The notes under the pieces were generated by a model. It was not told the DNA's origin, did no database searches, and saw nothing but the letters and a program-made list of their open reading frames with translations. Both the position numbers and the translations under genes were made by a program. A stretch of DNA of 64,000 nucleotides from Rhodocyclaceae bacterium (GTDB taxonomy: Bacteria > Pseudomonadota > Gammaproteobacteria > Burkholderiales > Rhodocyclaceae), in contig JAGRGB010000053.1 of the NCBI GenBank assembly GCA_020445745.1, positions 48,686-112,685 of the forward strand, in the 5' to 3' direction. Each line of letters begins with the position of its first letter. Position 1 is the first letter of the stretch. This document shows positions 17,306 through 25,242 of this stretch, in pieces.

Positions 17306-17988
17306 ACGAGGGCCCATCGACGGATATGCCGATCCGCGTGCTGCTGGTCGACGACCATCAGACCATGTTGTGGGGCCTGTCGCGACTGATCGAGAGTGCG
17401 GCGCCGGTGCTGCAGCTGGCGGGCACTGCCCGCGACGGCAGCGAGGCATTGGCCCTGCTGGAGCGCATGCCGGTGGACGTGGTGCTGCTCGACCTCGATC
17501 TCAACGGTGTAGACGGCGCGGGCCTGCTGCCGGAAATCCACGCGCGCTGCCAGGCGAAGGTGCTGATCCTGACCGGCAGCCGCGAGATGTCCGACCACGA
17601 GCGGGCGGTCGTCAAGGGCGCCCGCGGCGTGGTGCGCAAGGACGAGCCGGCCGAGGTCATCCTGCGCGCCATCGAACGCGTGCATGCGGGTGAGGTCTGG
17701 GCCAACCGGCAGTTGCTGGGCCGTGTGCTGTCGGCCCTGGCCGGCCCGGCGAGCGTCGACCAGAGCGACCCCGAGGAAGCGAAGATCGCCACGCTGACAC
17801 CGCGCGAACGCGAGATTGCCGCCGCCGTCGTGCGCCACGGCGGCGCCAAGGGGGCCGTCATCGCCGACGCTCTGTCGATCTCCGAGAATACCCTGCGCAA
17901 TCACCTGAGCGTGATCTACGACAAGCTCGGCCTGCGCAACCGGCTCGACCTCTTCGCCTACGCCAGCAAGCACCGTATCGACGCCTGA
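17302..17988 (+). CDS. NarL/FixJ-family response regulator
   Basis: About 228 residues: receiver domain with acidic pair in LLVDDHQ, phospho-acceptor Asp64 in VLLDLDLNGVDG, Thr/Ser in LILTGSRE and Lys in GVVRKDEPAE, then a LuxR-type helix-turn-helix TPREREIAAAVV...ALSISENTLRNHLS. It should be phosphorylated by the kinase it overlaps (ATGA, 17302-17305) and bind DNA. The nearest downstream target candidate is the flp/tad promoter region about 700 bp away. A basic linker VDQSDPEEAK joins the domains. Confidence 0.9.
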   Translation: MNEGPSTDMPIRVLLVDDHQTMLWGLSRLIESAAPVLQLAGTARDGSEALALLERMPVDVVLLDLDLNGVDGAGLLPEIHARCQAKVLILTGSREMSDHERAVVKGARGVVRKDEPAEVILRAIERVHAGEVWANRQLLGRVLSALAGPASVDQSDPEEAKIATLTPREREIAAAVVRHGGAKGAVIADALSISENTLRNHLSVIYDKLGLRNRLDLFAYASKHRIDA

Positions 17989-18048
17989 GGGTCGCGGGCG
18001 GCGTCCCGCCCGTGACAATTCGACCCCCCGGCCACGGACTTCGATCAC

Positions 18049-18486
18049 ATGCGCCGCTGTCGCCCCGCCCCGACACTGGCAGCGATGAAGATCCGACCTT
18101 TTCATGCTCCTGGTATCGAGCATGGGCGCGCGCGCTCGGTACTGCTGGTGGACAACGCCAGCGTGCTGCCCGGCCTGTCACGGCTGATTGCCGGCGAGGC
18201 CCCCCGCCTGCGGCTGGCCGGCGCCACCGAATGCGCCGTGCAGGCCCTCGGCATCGCTGCCGCCGAGCGACCGGACGTGATCGTCGCCGACGTCTTCCGC
18301 CCCGGGCGCGATGGATACGCGGCGCTCGCGCAGTTGCTCCTGGCCGGCCGCCCGGTGGTTGTGCTGACCTGCAGCGACGACGAAGAGACACGGGCGCTCG
18401 CCCTCGGTGCCGGCGCCTTCAGCCTGGTGTCCAAGCTCGCACCGGCCGGGGAACTTCTGGCGGCGATCGACGCGGCCGGCTTCTAG
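18049..18486 (+). CDS. Stand-alone receiver-domain protein
   Basis: About 145 residues, a receiver fold with no output domain. The acidic pocket is reduced: LLVDNASVLPG has Asp-Asn instead of Asp-Asp. The phospho-acceptor is likely the Asp of VIVADVFRPGRDG, with Thr in VLTCSDDE and Lys in SLVSKLAP present. It resembles the receiver of the preceding regulator (VLPGLSRLI versus MLWGLSRLI), suggesting duplication and loss of the HTH. It may act as a phosphate sink for the neighbouring kinase. ATG 18085 is an alternative start that removes 12 unaligned residues. Confidence 0.75.
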   Translation: MRRCRPAPTLAAMKIRPFHAPGIEHGRARSVLLVDNASVLPGLSRLIAGEAPRLRLAGATECAVQALGIAAAERPDVIVADVFRPGRDGYAALAQLLLAGRPVVVLTCSDDEETRALALGAGAFSLVSKLAPAGELLAAIDAAGF

Positions 18487-18591
18487 GCTCTTGCCGCTGA
18501 TCTTGCTTGAGTGGCCGCTGGTCATTCATGTCACGCCACCGGTCGTATTTCACATAACCAAAGTCGTAGTACCAATGTCAGGTCGCAACGG

Positions 18592-18613
18592 GGCAAATTG
18601 ACCCCGATTTGCC
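18592..18613. repeat. Inverted repeat upstream of the pilin genes
   Basis: GGCAAAT at 18592-18598 and ATTTGCC at 18607-18613 form a 7-bp inverted repeat around an 8-base centre, in the 268-bp gap before the first pilin. It could be an operator for the adjacent regulator or a small hairpin. No T-run follows, so it is not a clear terminator. Confidence 0.35.
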
Positions 18614-18663
18614 GTGCAATAGTTCCGCGCGCCGACCCGGCGCGATATCCATCATTGGCTCCG

Positions 18664-18679
18664 TGGCAGATGCGTTGCG
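18664..18679 (+). promoter_or_regulatory. Candidate sigma-54 promoter for the pilin/tad genes
   Basis: TGGCAGA-TGCG-TTGC has the -24 GG and -12 GC with the exact spacing expected for RpoN (consensus TGGCACG-N4-TTGC). Transcription would start near 18690, leaving a 65-base leader before the pilin ATG at 18755. No sigma-54 activator gene is in the window, and the adjacent regulator is NarL-type, so a chance match in GC-rich DNA is possible. Confidence 0.35.
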
Positions 18680-18754
18680 ATCGAAAGCATTACTTCGCTG
18701 GCCCGTGTTTCAAATCATCAATGTTCAAGTGCTGATTCATCCAAGGAGTAAATC

Positions 18755-18946
18755 ATGAAGTCGATGAAGAATCTGATTGTCCGTCTGGTCCGCGAAGAGG
18801 AAGGCGCCGCGGCGACCGAATATGCAATTCTCGCCGCGCTGATCGCGAGCGCAGTGGCGCTGGCCGTGGCTGCTTTCGATCTGGATGGCATCTTTACCGA
18901 CGTGAGCACCCACATCAAGGGCAAGATCAGCGCCGCGGTCAATTAA
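18755..18946 (+). CDS. flp: Flp-type pilin (major candidate)
   Basis: A 63-residue class IVb Flp prepilin. The short leader ends at the processing motif EEGAAATEYAILAALIA: cleavage after Gly, Glu at +5, then a hydrophobic helix ALIASAVALAVAAF. AAGGAG sits seven bases before the ATG, the strongest ribosome site in the region. It is the first gene of the Tad locus and would be cut by the peptidase encoded at 19231 and polymerised by TadA. The C-terminus is short and amphipathic (VSTHIKGKISAAVN). Confidence 0.95.
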   Translation: MKSMKNLIVRLVREEEGAAATEYAILAALIASAVALAVAAFDLDGIFTDVSTHIKGKISAAVN

Positions 18947-18968
18947 GACGCGTCGGTCAAGGAGAGCG

Positions 18969-18998
18969 GACGCGGCAAGACGAGCTATTTGCCGCGTC
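18969..18998 (+). terminator. Stem-loop between the two pilin genes
   Basis: GACGCGGCAA (18969-18978) pairs perfectly with TTGCCGCGTC (18989-18998) around a 10-base loop. A weak T-rich TGTTT follows. It lies 22 bases after the first pilin stop and may be a partial terminator or an mRNA 3'-end stabiliser, making the first pilin more abundant than the rest of the operon. Confidence 0.65.
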
Positions 18999-19011
18999 TG
19001 TTTCGGAAAAT

Positions 19012-19185
19012 ATGATCCTTCAATCTTTCTCGAGGTTTCTTCGCGACGAGGACGGGGCCGCGGCCACCGAGTACGCAATATTGGCAGCCCTCGTCGCGTC
19101 CGTGATTGCCGCTGCAGTCACAGAATTCGATTTGACGGGAACCTACGACGCTGTGACCCAGGCGATCCTCGCGTTGATCAAATAA
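19012..19185 (+). CDS. Second Flp-type pilin
   Basis: A 57-residue protein beginning MILQSFSRFLRDEDG and continuing AAATEYAILAALVASVIAAA. The processing site DEDGAAATEYAIL matches the first pilin, with Gly at -1 and Glu at +5 of the mature form. After the hydrophobic helix come TEFDLTGTYDAVTQAILALIK. The ribosome site is weak compared with the first pilin, and a stem-loop precedes it, so it may be a minor pilin. The two are tandem paralogues. Confidence 0.9.
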   Translation: MILQSFSRFLRDEDGAAATEYAILAALVASVIAAAVTEFDLTGTYDAVTQAILALIK

Positions 19186-19230
19186 GGGCTGGCCATCATC
19201 GGGTGCGTGTGGGCCGATGGATTTCAAGCT

Positions 19231-19749
19231 ATGACGACACCCATCTCGATTCTGATTTCGATCCTGACAGTCGCGTGCTGGTTCGACATGCGCGAACGCC
19301 GGGTTCCAAATGCGCTGATTCTCGCCGGCATGCTGATTGCCCCGGTGCTCGGCTGGGCAGAGGCGGGCGCTCCCGGCATCGGATCCGCGCTCGCCGGACT
19401 GGCGGCCGGGCTGGCCGTATTGCTGCCCTTCTTCGTCCTGCGGATGGTCGGTGCCGGCGACGTCAAGCTGATGAGCGTCGTCGGCGGCTTCACCGGCGCC
19501 GCAGCTCTGCTGCCGATCGCGCTCTACACCTTCATCGCCGGCGGCCTGCTCGCTGCGGTGTCCTTGCTGGCGACACGCAGTGGCGCCCAAGCCTTGTCCA
19601 ATTTCAGACTGCTGTTGCTGTCGATGACGTCGCGCGTCAGCGGTGCCTCGGTGACGACTGCGGATCTCGGTCTGAAGACCGCCTGTCGCCTGCCCTACGC
19701 CGTGGCCATCGCCTGCGGCGTCCTTGCCTGGCTATTGACCCGGAACTGA
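19231..19749 (+). CDS. tadV: Tad prepilin peptidase (A24 aspartic protease)
   Basis: About 172 residues and several membrane helices, the short CpaA/TadV form lacking the N-methylase domain of PilD. The two catalytic aspartates are visible in CWFDMRERRVPN and GAGDVKLM. It cleaves the Flp leaders and the TadE-like pseudopilins. ATG 19231 is preferred since the first helix follows directly; GTG 19207 would add eight residues. It follows the second pilin by 45 bp and precedes the ATPase gene by 3 bp. Confidence 0.92.
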   Translation: MTTPISILISILTVACWFDMRERRVPNALILAGMLIAPVLGWAEAGAPGIGSALAGLAAGLAVLLPFFVLRMVGAGDVKLMSVVGGFTGAAALLPIALYTFIAGGLLAAVSLLATRSGAQALSNFRLLLLSMTSRVSGASVTTADLGLKTACRLPYAVAIACGVLAWLLTRN

Positions 19750-19752
19750 GCC

Positions 19753-21123
19753 ATGTCGATCACGTTGGAACGCCCACAAGCCCGCGAGGGAGTGTCACCT
19801 GCGGGCAATGGCCGCGCCGGCCGGCTGCCGCCGTCGCCGAAGTCGACAGCGGAGACCGGCCTCGACGCCACCATGCTGGCGGATCTCGCGTCGCGGCTGC
19901 TGATGCAGCGGGGACGCCTGCAACTGAACCGGGCGGCCGACATGCTTCGCCTGCCGATCAGCGTGCTGGGCGATGTCTTCGAGAACCTGCGCCGACAGAA
20001 GATGGCCCAGGTGGCGGGACATTCCGGCGTCGGCTCCGAGGTCGCGTACGAGCTGACCGAGGCCGGTCACGGCTTCGCCCGCGAAGCGTTCGGCCGCTGT
20101 CAGTACGTGGGACCGGCACCGGTGCCGCTCGCCGCCTATCAAGCGATGATCGGCCGGCACTCGATCCGCCACCAGCGCCTCGACGCCGCGACCGTGCGGG
20201 CCGCCTTCGACGGCATCGTCATCGACCCGCTGGTGGTGGACCAGATGGGGGCGGCAATGAACTCGGGGCGGGCGATCCTGATCTACGGCCCGGCCGGCAG
20301 CGGCAAGACCTTCCTCGCCGAGCATCTGGCCGGCCTGCTGCCCGGTGAGGTGGCGGTGCCCCACGCGATCACCGCGGGCGGCGAGATCATCCAGGTGTTC
20401 GATCCGCTGATTCACGAACCGATCGAGGCCGTCCAGACCGACGGCCTGATCCGTCGCGACGTCGACGAGCGCTGGCAACGCTGCCGGCGACCGGTGGTGA
20501 TCGCCGGCGGCGAGCTGACGCTGTCGATGCTCGACCTGCAGTTCGACCCGTCCGCCCGTTTTTATCAGGCGCCCCCTCACGTCAAGGCCAATGGCGGGCT
20601 GTTCGTCGTGGACGACCTCGGCCGGCAGATGGTTTCGCCACGCGAGCTGATGAACCGCTGGATCGTGCCGCTCGACCGGGACCGGGACTACCTCTCCTTG
20701 CACACCGGCTTCAAGTTCGTCGTCCCCTTCGACCTGGCGCTGATTTTCTCCACCAACCTGGAGCCCCAGGAGCTGGCAGACGAGGCCTTCCTTCGCCGCT
20801 TCGGCTACAAGGTCCATCTCGGCCCGATGCCGGCGGCCGACTACCGACGCATCTTCGAGGAGGCCTGCGCCGATTTCGGCGTGCTGTTCGACGACGAGGC
20901 CTTCGACTGGCTGCTGGTCGAGCGCCACGCCGCCGAGGGCCGCCCGTTGCTGGCCTGTTACCCGCGCGACCTGATCGGCCGCATCCGCGATTTCGCCCTA
21001 TACGAAAGTTGTATGCCTGTCGTGACCTGTGACGCGCTGGATCGCGCATGGAATACGTATTTCTGCACGCCGGCGAGTGGCGAGTCCACGGCAGGATATC
21101 CCCGTAGCCAACCAAGCACCTGA
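19753..21123 (+). CDS. AAA+ ATPase with winged-helix-like N-terminus, embedded in the tad locus
   Basis: A 456-residue protein. The first 35 residues are low-complexity; residues 40-105 look like a winged helix (MLADLASRLLMQRGRLQLNR, LGDVFENLRRQKMAQV). The ATPase follows: Walker A GPAGSGKT at 179-186, Walker B-like GGLFVVDDLGRQ, and a sensor-1 Asn in LIFSTNLEPQEL with a nearby arginine pair FLRRFGYK. It is not one of the standard Tad ATPases (TadA, TadZ). It sits in the operon between the peptidase and CpaB. A regulatory or remodelling role is possible; the real function is unknown. Confidence 0.8.
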   Translation: MSITLERPQAREGVSPAGNGRAGRLPPSPKSTAETGLDATMLADLASRLLMQRGRLQLNRAADMLRLPISVLGDVFENLRRQKMAQVAGHSGVGSEVAYELTEAGHGFAREAFGRCQYVGPAPVPLAAYQAMIGRHSIRHQRLDAATVRAAFDGIVIDPLVVDQMGAAMNSGRAILIYGPAGSGKTFLAEHLAGLLPGEVAVPHAITAGGEIIQVFDPLIHEPIEAVQTDGLIRRDVDERWQRCRRPVVIAGGELTLSMLDLQFDPSARFYQAPPHVKANGGLFVVDDLGRQMVSPRELMNRWIVPLDRDRDYLSLHTGFKFVVPFDLALIFSTNLEPQELADEAFLRRFGYKVHLGPMPAADYRRIFEEACADFGVLFDDEAFDWLLVERHAAEGRPLLACYPRDLIGRIRDFALYESCMPVVTCDALDRAWNTYFCTPASGESTAGYPRSQPST

Positions 21124-21141
21124 TTCCACTGAGGCTTTTCG

Positions 21142-21975
21142 ATGCGAAGTTCCCGTGCCCTGATGATGATTCTGGTCTCGCTGCTTGCCGGCGCAATGGC
21201 GATCGTGTTCGCCGCACGCTGGCTCAACGAGCAGACCGCGATGGCGACCCGCAAGGTGGCAGTCGCCGCCGTCGATCTCGACCTCGGCCAGCAGATCGCC
21301 GCCGAGCATTTCCGAATGGTGGACTGGCCGAGCGGATCCGTGCCCGAAGGCGCGTTCTCGGATCCGGCCGAGCTGACCGACCGGGTCACCCGGATCAGCG
21401 TTCTGCGCGACGAACCGGTGCTCGAATCCAAGCTTGCGCCGAAGGGTTCCCGCGGCGGGCTGTCGGCGGTCATTGCCGAAGGCAAGCGGGCGATCACGGT
21501 GCGCGTCAATGACGTCGTCGGAGTCGCCGGCTTCGCGCTGCCCGGCAACTACGTCGATGTGATCGTCAGCACCAAGGACGAACGCAAGCCGAAGGAGGAG
21601 CAGAGCATCTCCAAGATCGTGCTGGAGAAGATCCTCGTTCTTGCGGTCGGTGAAGAGGCCGGCCGTGACGACACCAAGCCCAGGATCGTGAAGGCGGTGA
21701 CGCTCGAAGTCACGCCCGAGCAGGCCGAAGCGCTGGATCTGGCCCGCAGCGTCGGCCAGCTGTCGCTGGTGCTGCGCAATCAGGTGGATACGGCACCAGT
21801 GGCGACCCAGGGCATCACCAAGGACGCGCTGCTCGGTTTCGAGATGCCGCTGCCGGCAGCCCCCGCGCCGATCGTCAAGGTGCGGCACGTGGTGCGCCGG
21901 GTGGTCGTCGCTGCGCCGCAGAAGGAGTGCATCGAAGTGTTCAATGGCCGCAGCAGGAGTGAGCAATGCTTTTGA
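21142..21975 (+). CDS. cpaB: Flp pilus assembly protein CpaB/RcpC
   Basis: A 277-residue protein: membrane anchor (LMMILVSLLAGAMAIVFAA), a SAF domain (VAVAAVDLDLGQQIAAEHFR, residues about 40-105), and the RcpC/CpaB core with AVIAEGKRAITVRV and GNYVDVIVSTKDE. It is a periplasmic, inner-membrane-anchored partner of the secretin. The C-terminal basic tail VRHVVRRVVVAAPQ and final Cys pair region are not typical. GAGG precedes the ATG by seven bases. The stop lies inside the secretin gene (10-bp overlap). Confidence 0.92.
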   Translation: MRSSRALMMILVSLLAGAMAIVFAARWLNEQTAMATRKVAVAAVDLDLGQQIAAEHFRMVDWPSGSVPEGAFSDPAELTDRVTRISVLRDEPVLESKLAPKGSRGGLSAVIAEGKRAITVRVNDVVGVAGFALPGNYVDVIVSTKDERKPKEEQSISKIVLEKILVLAVGEEAGRDDTKPRIVKAVTLEVTPEQAEALDLARSVGQLSLVLRNQVDTAPVATQGITKDALLGFEMPLPAAPAPIVKVRHVVRRVVVAAPQKECIEVFNGRSRSEQCF

Positions 21976-23693
21976 AATTCCGAATGATTGAAGCCGGCCA
22001 CGTGCCCTTTGCCCGCGGCACGGGCAAGGCCGGCGCCCTGCTGTTCGTTGCCGCGCTGGGCTTGTCCACAGCGGCCGGCGCGGCGCTGCGGGAGCAGGTT
22101 CATGTCCCGGCCTGCCCGGGGCAGGTCGCGCCGCCCCAGACCCTGGCCCTGTCCGCCGGCAAGTCGAAGTTCATGAGCCTGGACCGGCGCGTGGTGCGGC
22201 TCACAGTCGGCAATGATCAGGTGGCTCATGCCAAACTGGTGTCGCCGACCTCGCTCTACCTGTTCGGCAACGCGGTGGGTACCACCAACATGATCCTGCA
22301 GGCGAAGAACGGCGATTGCACCGTGCTCGACGTACTGGTGCAACTCGACCCGAGCCCCCTGCAGGCCACCTTGCTGAGCGTCATGCCCGAAGAAAAGGGC
22401 ATCGTCGTCGAAACCACCGGCGACAGTATCGTGCTGTCCGGCCAGGTGTCGAGCGCGCTGGCGGCCGAGCAGGTGGCATCGCTGGCCGAATCCTATGTGA
22501 TCCGTACTGCCCGCAACCTGGACGCGATCAGCGCCGCGGGTGGCCAGGCCACCAGCATCTCGGTCAGCGGCGGCGAGGAGCGCACCCGCGCCCGCAGCCT
22601 GATCGTCAACATGATGTCGGTGGCAGCACCCCAGCAGGTAATGCTGGAAGTCAAGGTGGCGGAGGTCTCGAAGACCGTGCTCGACCAGTTCGGCATCAAC
22701 TTCGCACGCGCCTTCGCCCTGGGCGACGGCTCGGCGATCCGCTACCTGAGCGGCCTGCTCGGCGGCGAGCGCATCGTCGGTGGCAGCATCTCGAACATCC
22801 TTTCCCAGGTCGATACCGAAACGCAGGTCGGCAACACCATCATTCGCGGCACCCAGGTGGTGCCGGGAGTGGGCACCGTCGGCCTCGGCGCGGTCGGCGA
22901 GGTGGCCAACAATTCGACGACCGGCATCTTCAGCGCGCCGCCGGGCGAAGGCTCGAGGGACCGCATTCCGCTGGCGATGGGCAAGAGCGCGACCTCGATC
23001 GGTGTCGACGCGCAGAAGCAGGACGGATTGGTCAAGGTGCTGGCGGAGCCGACCGTGATGGCGATCAGCGGCCAGGAAGGCAGCTTCCTCGCTGGCGGCA
23101 AGATCTTCATCCCGGTGATCCAGAACTCCGGCAACAACGTCGTCACCTACACGCTGGAGGAGAAGGAGTTCGGCGTCAGCCTCAAGTTCCGGCCGACGGT
23201 GCTGGCGGACGGACGGATCAACCTCGAGGTGAAGCCGGAGGTCTCGGAACTCAGCAATACCGGCGTGACGATCGCGTCGAACGTGACCGGTGGCGCAACC
23301 GTGCTGCCGGCCTTCACGACCCGCAAGGCGTCCACCACGGTGCAATTGTTCGATGGCCAGAGCTTCGCGATCGGCGGGCTGATGAAGAACAACGTCACCG
23401 GCAATGTCAATGCGTTCCCGATTCTCGGCGAGCTTCCGATCATCGGCGCGCTGTTCCGCAGCACCAGCTTCCAGACCGACCGCAGCGAGCTGGTCTTCGT
23501 GATCACGCCGCGCCTGGTCAAGCCCTTGCCGCCGGACTATCAATTGCCGACCGACCGCTACATCGAACCGACCCGTGCCGACGTGATCCTGCGCGGCAAG
23601 CTCGAAGGCGAGCCCCTGGCGGCCGACGAGGCGCCGCCGGTGGTCGAGCCCACGCACCGTGGTGGCTTCGAACTCGACAAGGTGAATCCGTGA
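21966..23693 (+). CDS. cpaC: Tad secretin CpaC/RcpA
   Basis: A 575-residue secretin that forms the outer-membrane pore for the Flp pilus. Order: signal (AGALLFVAALGLSTAAGAAL), an N-terminal pilus-secretin domain (SKFMSLDRRVVRLTVGND), a BON-like/N1 region (VETTGDSIVLSGQVSSALAA), and the C-terminal secretin domain with VMLEVKVAEVSKTVLDQFGI, VLAEPTVMAISGQEGSFLAGG and IGGLMKNNVTGNVNAFPILG, ending LFRSTSFQTDRSELVFVITP. AGGAG precedes the ATG. It overlaps the small lipoprotein gene by one base (TGATG). Confidence 0.95.
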   Translation: MLLKFRMIEAGHVPFARGTGKAGALLFVAALGLSTAAGAALREQVHVPACPGQVAPPQTLALSAGKSKFMSLDRRVVRLTVGNDQVAHAKLVSPTSLYLFGNAVGTTNMILQAKNGDCTVLDVLVQLDPSPLQATLLSVMPEEKGIVVETTGDSIVLSGQVSSALAAEQVASLAESYVIRTARNLDAISAAGGQATSISVSGGEERTRARSLIVNMMSVAAPQQVMLEVKVAEVSKTVLDQFGINFARAFALGDGSAIRYLSGLLGGERIVGGSISNILSQVDTETQVGNTIIRGTQVVPGVGTVGLGAVGEVANNSTTGIFSAPPGEGSRDRIPLAMGKSATSIGVDAQKQDGLVKVLAEPTVMAISGQEGSFLAGGKIFIPVIQNSGNNVVTYTLEEKEFGVSLKFRPTVLADGRINLEVKPEVSELSNTGVTIASNVTGGATVLPAFTTRKASTTVQLFDGQSFAIGGLMKNNVTGNVNAFPILGELPIIGALFRSTSFQTDRSELVFVITPRLVKPLPPDYQLPTDRYIEPTRADVILRGKLEGEPLAADEAPPVVEPTHRGGFELDKVNP

Positions 23694-23971
23694 TGAAAAC
23701 GACGACTTGCTTGCTCGCCTGCGCCCTGGTCCCGCTGCTGGGGGCATGCGCATCCACCACCAGCCGGCTGGACAGCCGCTTCGGCGAATCGACGGCGATC
23801 CTGCAGGCCCAGCAGACGGCCGACCCGGGGGCGCCGCTTCGCAATCGCGACCGTATGGTGACGGGCTTCGAGGCCCGCACCGCGAGCCTGGCGGTGGATC
23901 GCTACTACAGGTCCTTCGAGAAGCCGCCACGCCCGGTGAACATCTTCAACATCGGTGTCGGTCAACGCTGA
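23693..23971 (+). CDS. Small tad-locus lipoprotein
   Basis: A 92-residue predicted lipoprotein with signal and lipobox LLACALVPLLGAC, cut before Cys19. The mature part has STTSRLDSRFGESTAILQAQ, a polar stretch and VDRYYRSFEKPPRPVNIFNIG at the C-terminus. Its ATG shares a base with the secretin stop, so it is translated with it. It has the place of CpaD or RcpB/pilotin proteins but no recognised similarity; a secretin-assembly role is a guess from context. A second conserved block (RYYRSFEKPPR) may be the functional site. Confidence 0.75.
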   Translation: MKTTTCLLACALVPLLGACASTTSRLDSRFGESTAILQAQQTADPGAPLRNRDRMVTGFEARTASLAVDRYYRSFEKPPRPVNIFNIGVGQR

Positions 23972-23999
23972 TCGCGCTGGGGCGGGAGCGGAGCGAACG

Positions 24000-25241
24000 A
24001 TGACGGCAACTTGCACAGTCGGGGGCGGAATCGCTCGGCGCCAGGGTGGCGCCGTGTCGGTAGCCTTCGCGCTGCTCGCTGTATTGCTGCTCGGATTCGT
24101 CGGCCTGGGTCTGGATGTCGGTCGTCTGTACGTGAGCAAGACCGAATTGCAGAACGCCGCGGACGCCTGCGCGCTGGCGGCGGCCGGAGCGCTGACCGGA
24201 GCCAATGTCGGCCAGCTGGTGGCTGCCGAGGACTTCGGCACCGAGGCGGCGAGACGCAATCTGATCGGCATGCAGGCGAGCGCCGCAAACGTCACGGCAG
24301 ATCAGGACATCACCTTCAGTGCGACCTTGGGCGGCAGCTACAGCAGTCGTTCGGGGGCTGCCGGTAACGAGCTGAACATGCGCTTCGTGCGCTGCACGCT
24401 GCAGGAAGCGAACATCCCGATGCTGCTGCTGCAGGTGATCAATCTGTTGCCGGGCCAGACCGTGACTCCGGCGACGGCCGGTGCGACCGCCGTGGCGACC
24501 CTGGCGCCGTCGGTCTCGAATTGCGCGCTGCCGCTGGCGATCTGCAAGAAGCCCGGCAGTTCGGCACCGGACTTCGGTTACGCGCGGGGCGAATGGATGA
24601 TCGGTCGCTTCAATCCGCCCGACAATCTCGCCGGCAAGTTCAAGTGGGTCAAGTTTCCCGGCTACGAGCGTACGCCGGACCTGGCCGGCCTGATCGGCGG
24701 CAGCGGCCAATGCGACCTGTCCAGTGCGTCCACACTGGAACCCAGCACCGGCGCAATCAATTCGCTGGTCGATGTCTGGAACTGGCGGATGGGCGTGATG
24801 AAGAACTCCGGGCCGCCGGCCGGCGCCTTCGTGCCCGATTACACCGGTTACGCCTACACGCCGGTGAACTGGCCCGATCAGTTCAATGCATTCGCCGACT
24901 TCGTTGCCAAGCGGGGCACCAACACCCCATGGAACGGGTTGCCGGATCTCGGCGGTGGTTGGCAGGCCACGACCTCCGACGTACATGCGGCCGGCGCCGA
25001 CCGCCGGCTGGTGGTGGGGCCGGTGGTGGATTGCTCGTCGTGGGACGAAGGTGGCACCCAATCCCAGCCGGTGCTCGGCTGGGCCTGCTACCTGATGTTG
25101 AATCCGGTGGCCAATCCCAACGAGGACATGGGCCTGGAATACCGAGGTCCGGCCGACGACATCGCGTCCGGTTGCGTTACCTCGGGCGCGCCCGGTGGCC
25201 CCGGAGCCGGCGGGCCGAAGGTGCCTACGCTGGTGCAATGA
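24000..25241 (+). CDS. TadG-like pilus assembly protein
   Basis: About 413 residues. The N-terminus has the TadE/TadG-type motif RRQGGAVSVAFALLAVLLLG followed by GLDVGRLYVSKTELQNAADACALAAAGAL, the classic TadG start. The rest is a large periplasmic domain rich in Trp, Gly and Pro with several Cys. No von Willebrand A motif (DxSxS) is visible, so it is shorter than long TadG proteins. ATG 24000 with GGAG upstream is preferred over a TTG/GTG start overlapping the lipoprotein gene. The next gene starts 2 bp after its stop. Confidence 0.8.
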   Translation: MTATCTVGGGIARRQGGAVSVAFALLAVLLLGFVGLGLDVGRLYVSKTELQNAADACALAAAGALTGANVGQLVAAEDFGTEAARRNLIGMQASAANVTADQDITFSATLGGSYSSRSGAAGNELNMRFVRCTLQEANIPMLLLQVINLLPGQTVTPATAGATAVATLAPSVSNCALPLAICKKPGSSAPDFGYARGEWMIGRFNPPDNLAGKFKWVKFPGYERTPDLAGLIGGSGQCDLSSASTLEPSTGAINSLVDVWNWRMGVMKNSGPPAGAFVPDYTGYAYTPVNWPDQFNAFADFVAKRGTNTPWNGLPDLGGGWQATTSDVHAAGADRRLVVGPVVDCSSWDEGGTQSQPVLGWACYLMLNPVANPNEDMGLEYRGPADDIASGCVTSGAPGGPGAGGPKVPTLVQ

Positions 25242-25242
25242 C

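Noticed and set aside
21780-23930. A 716-codon minus-strand open frame
   Set aside because: Antisense to the secretin gene, whose motifs are complete.
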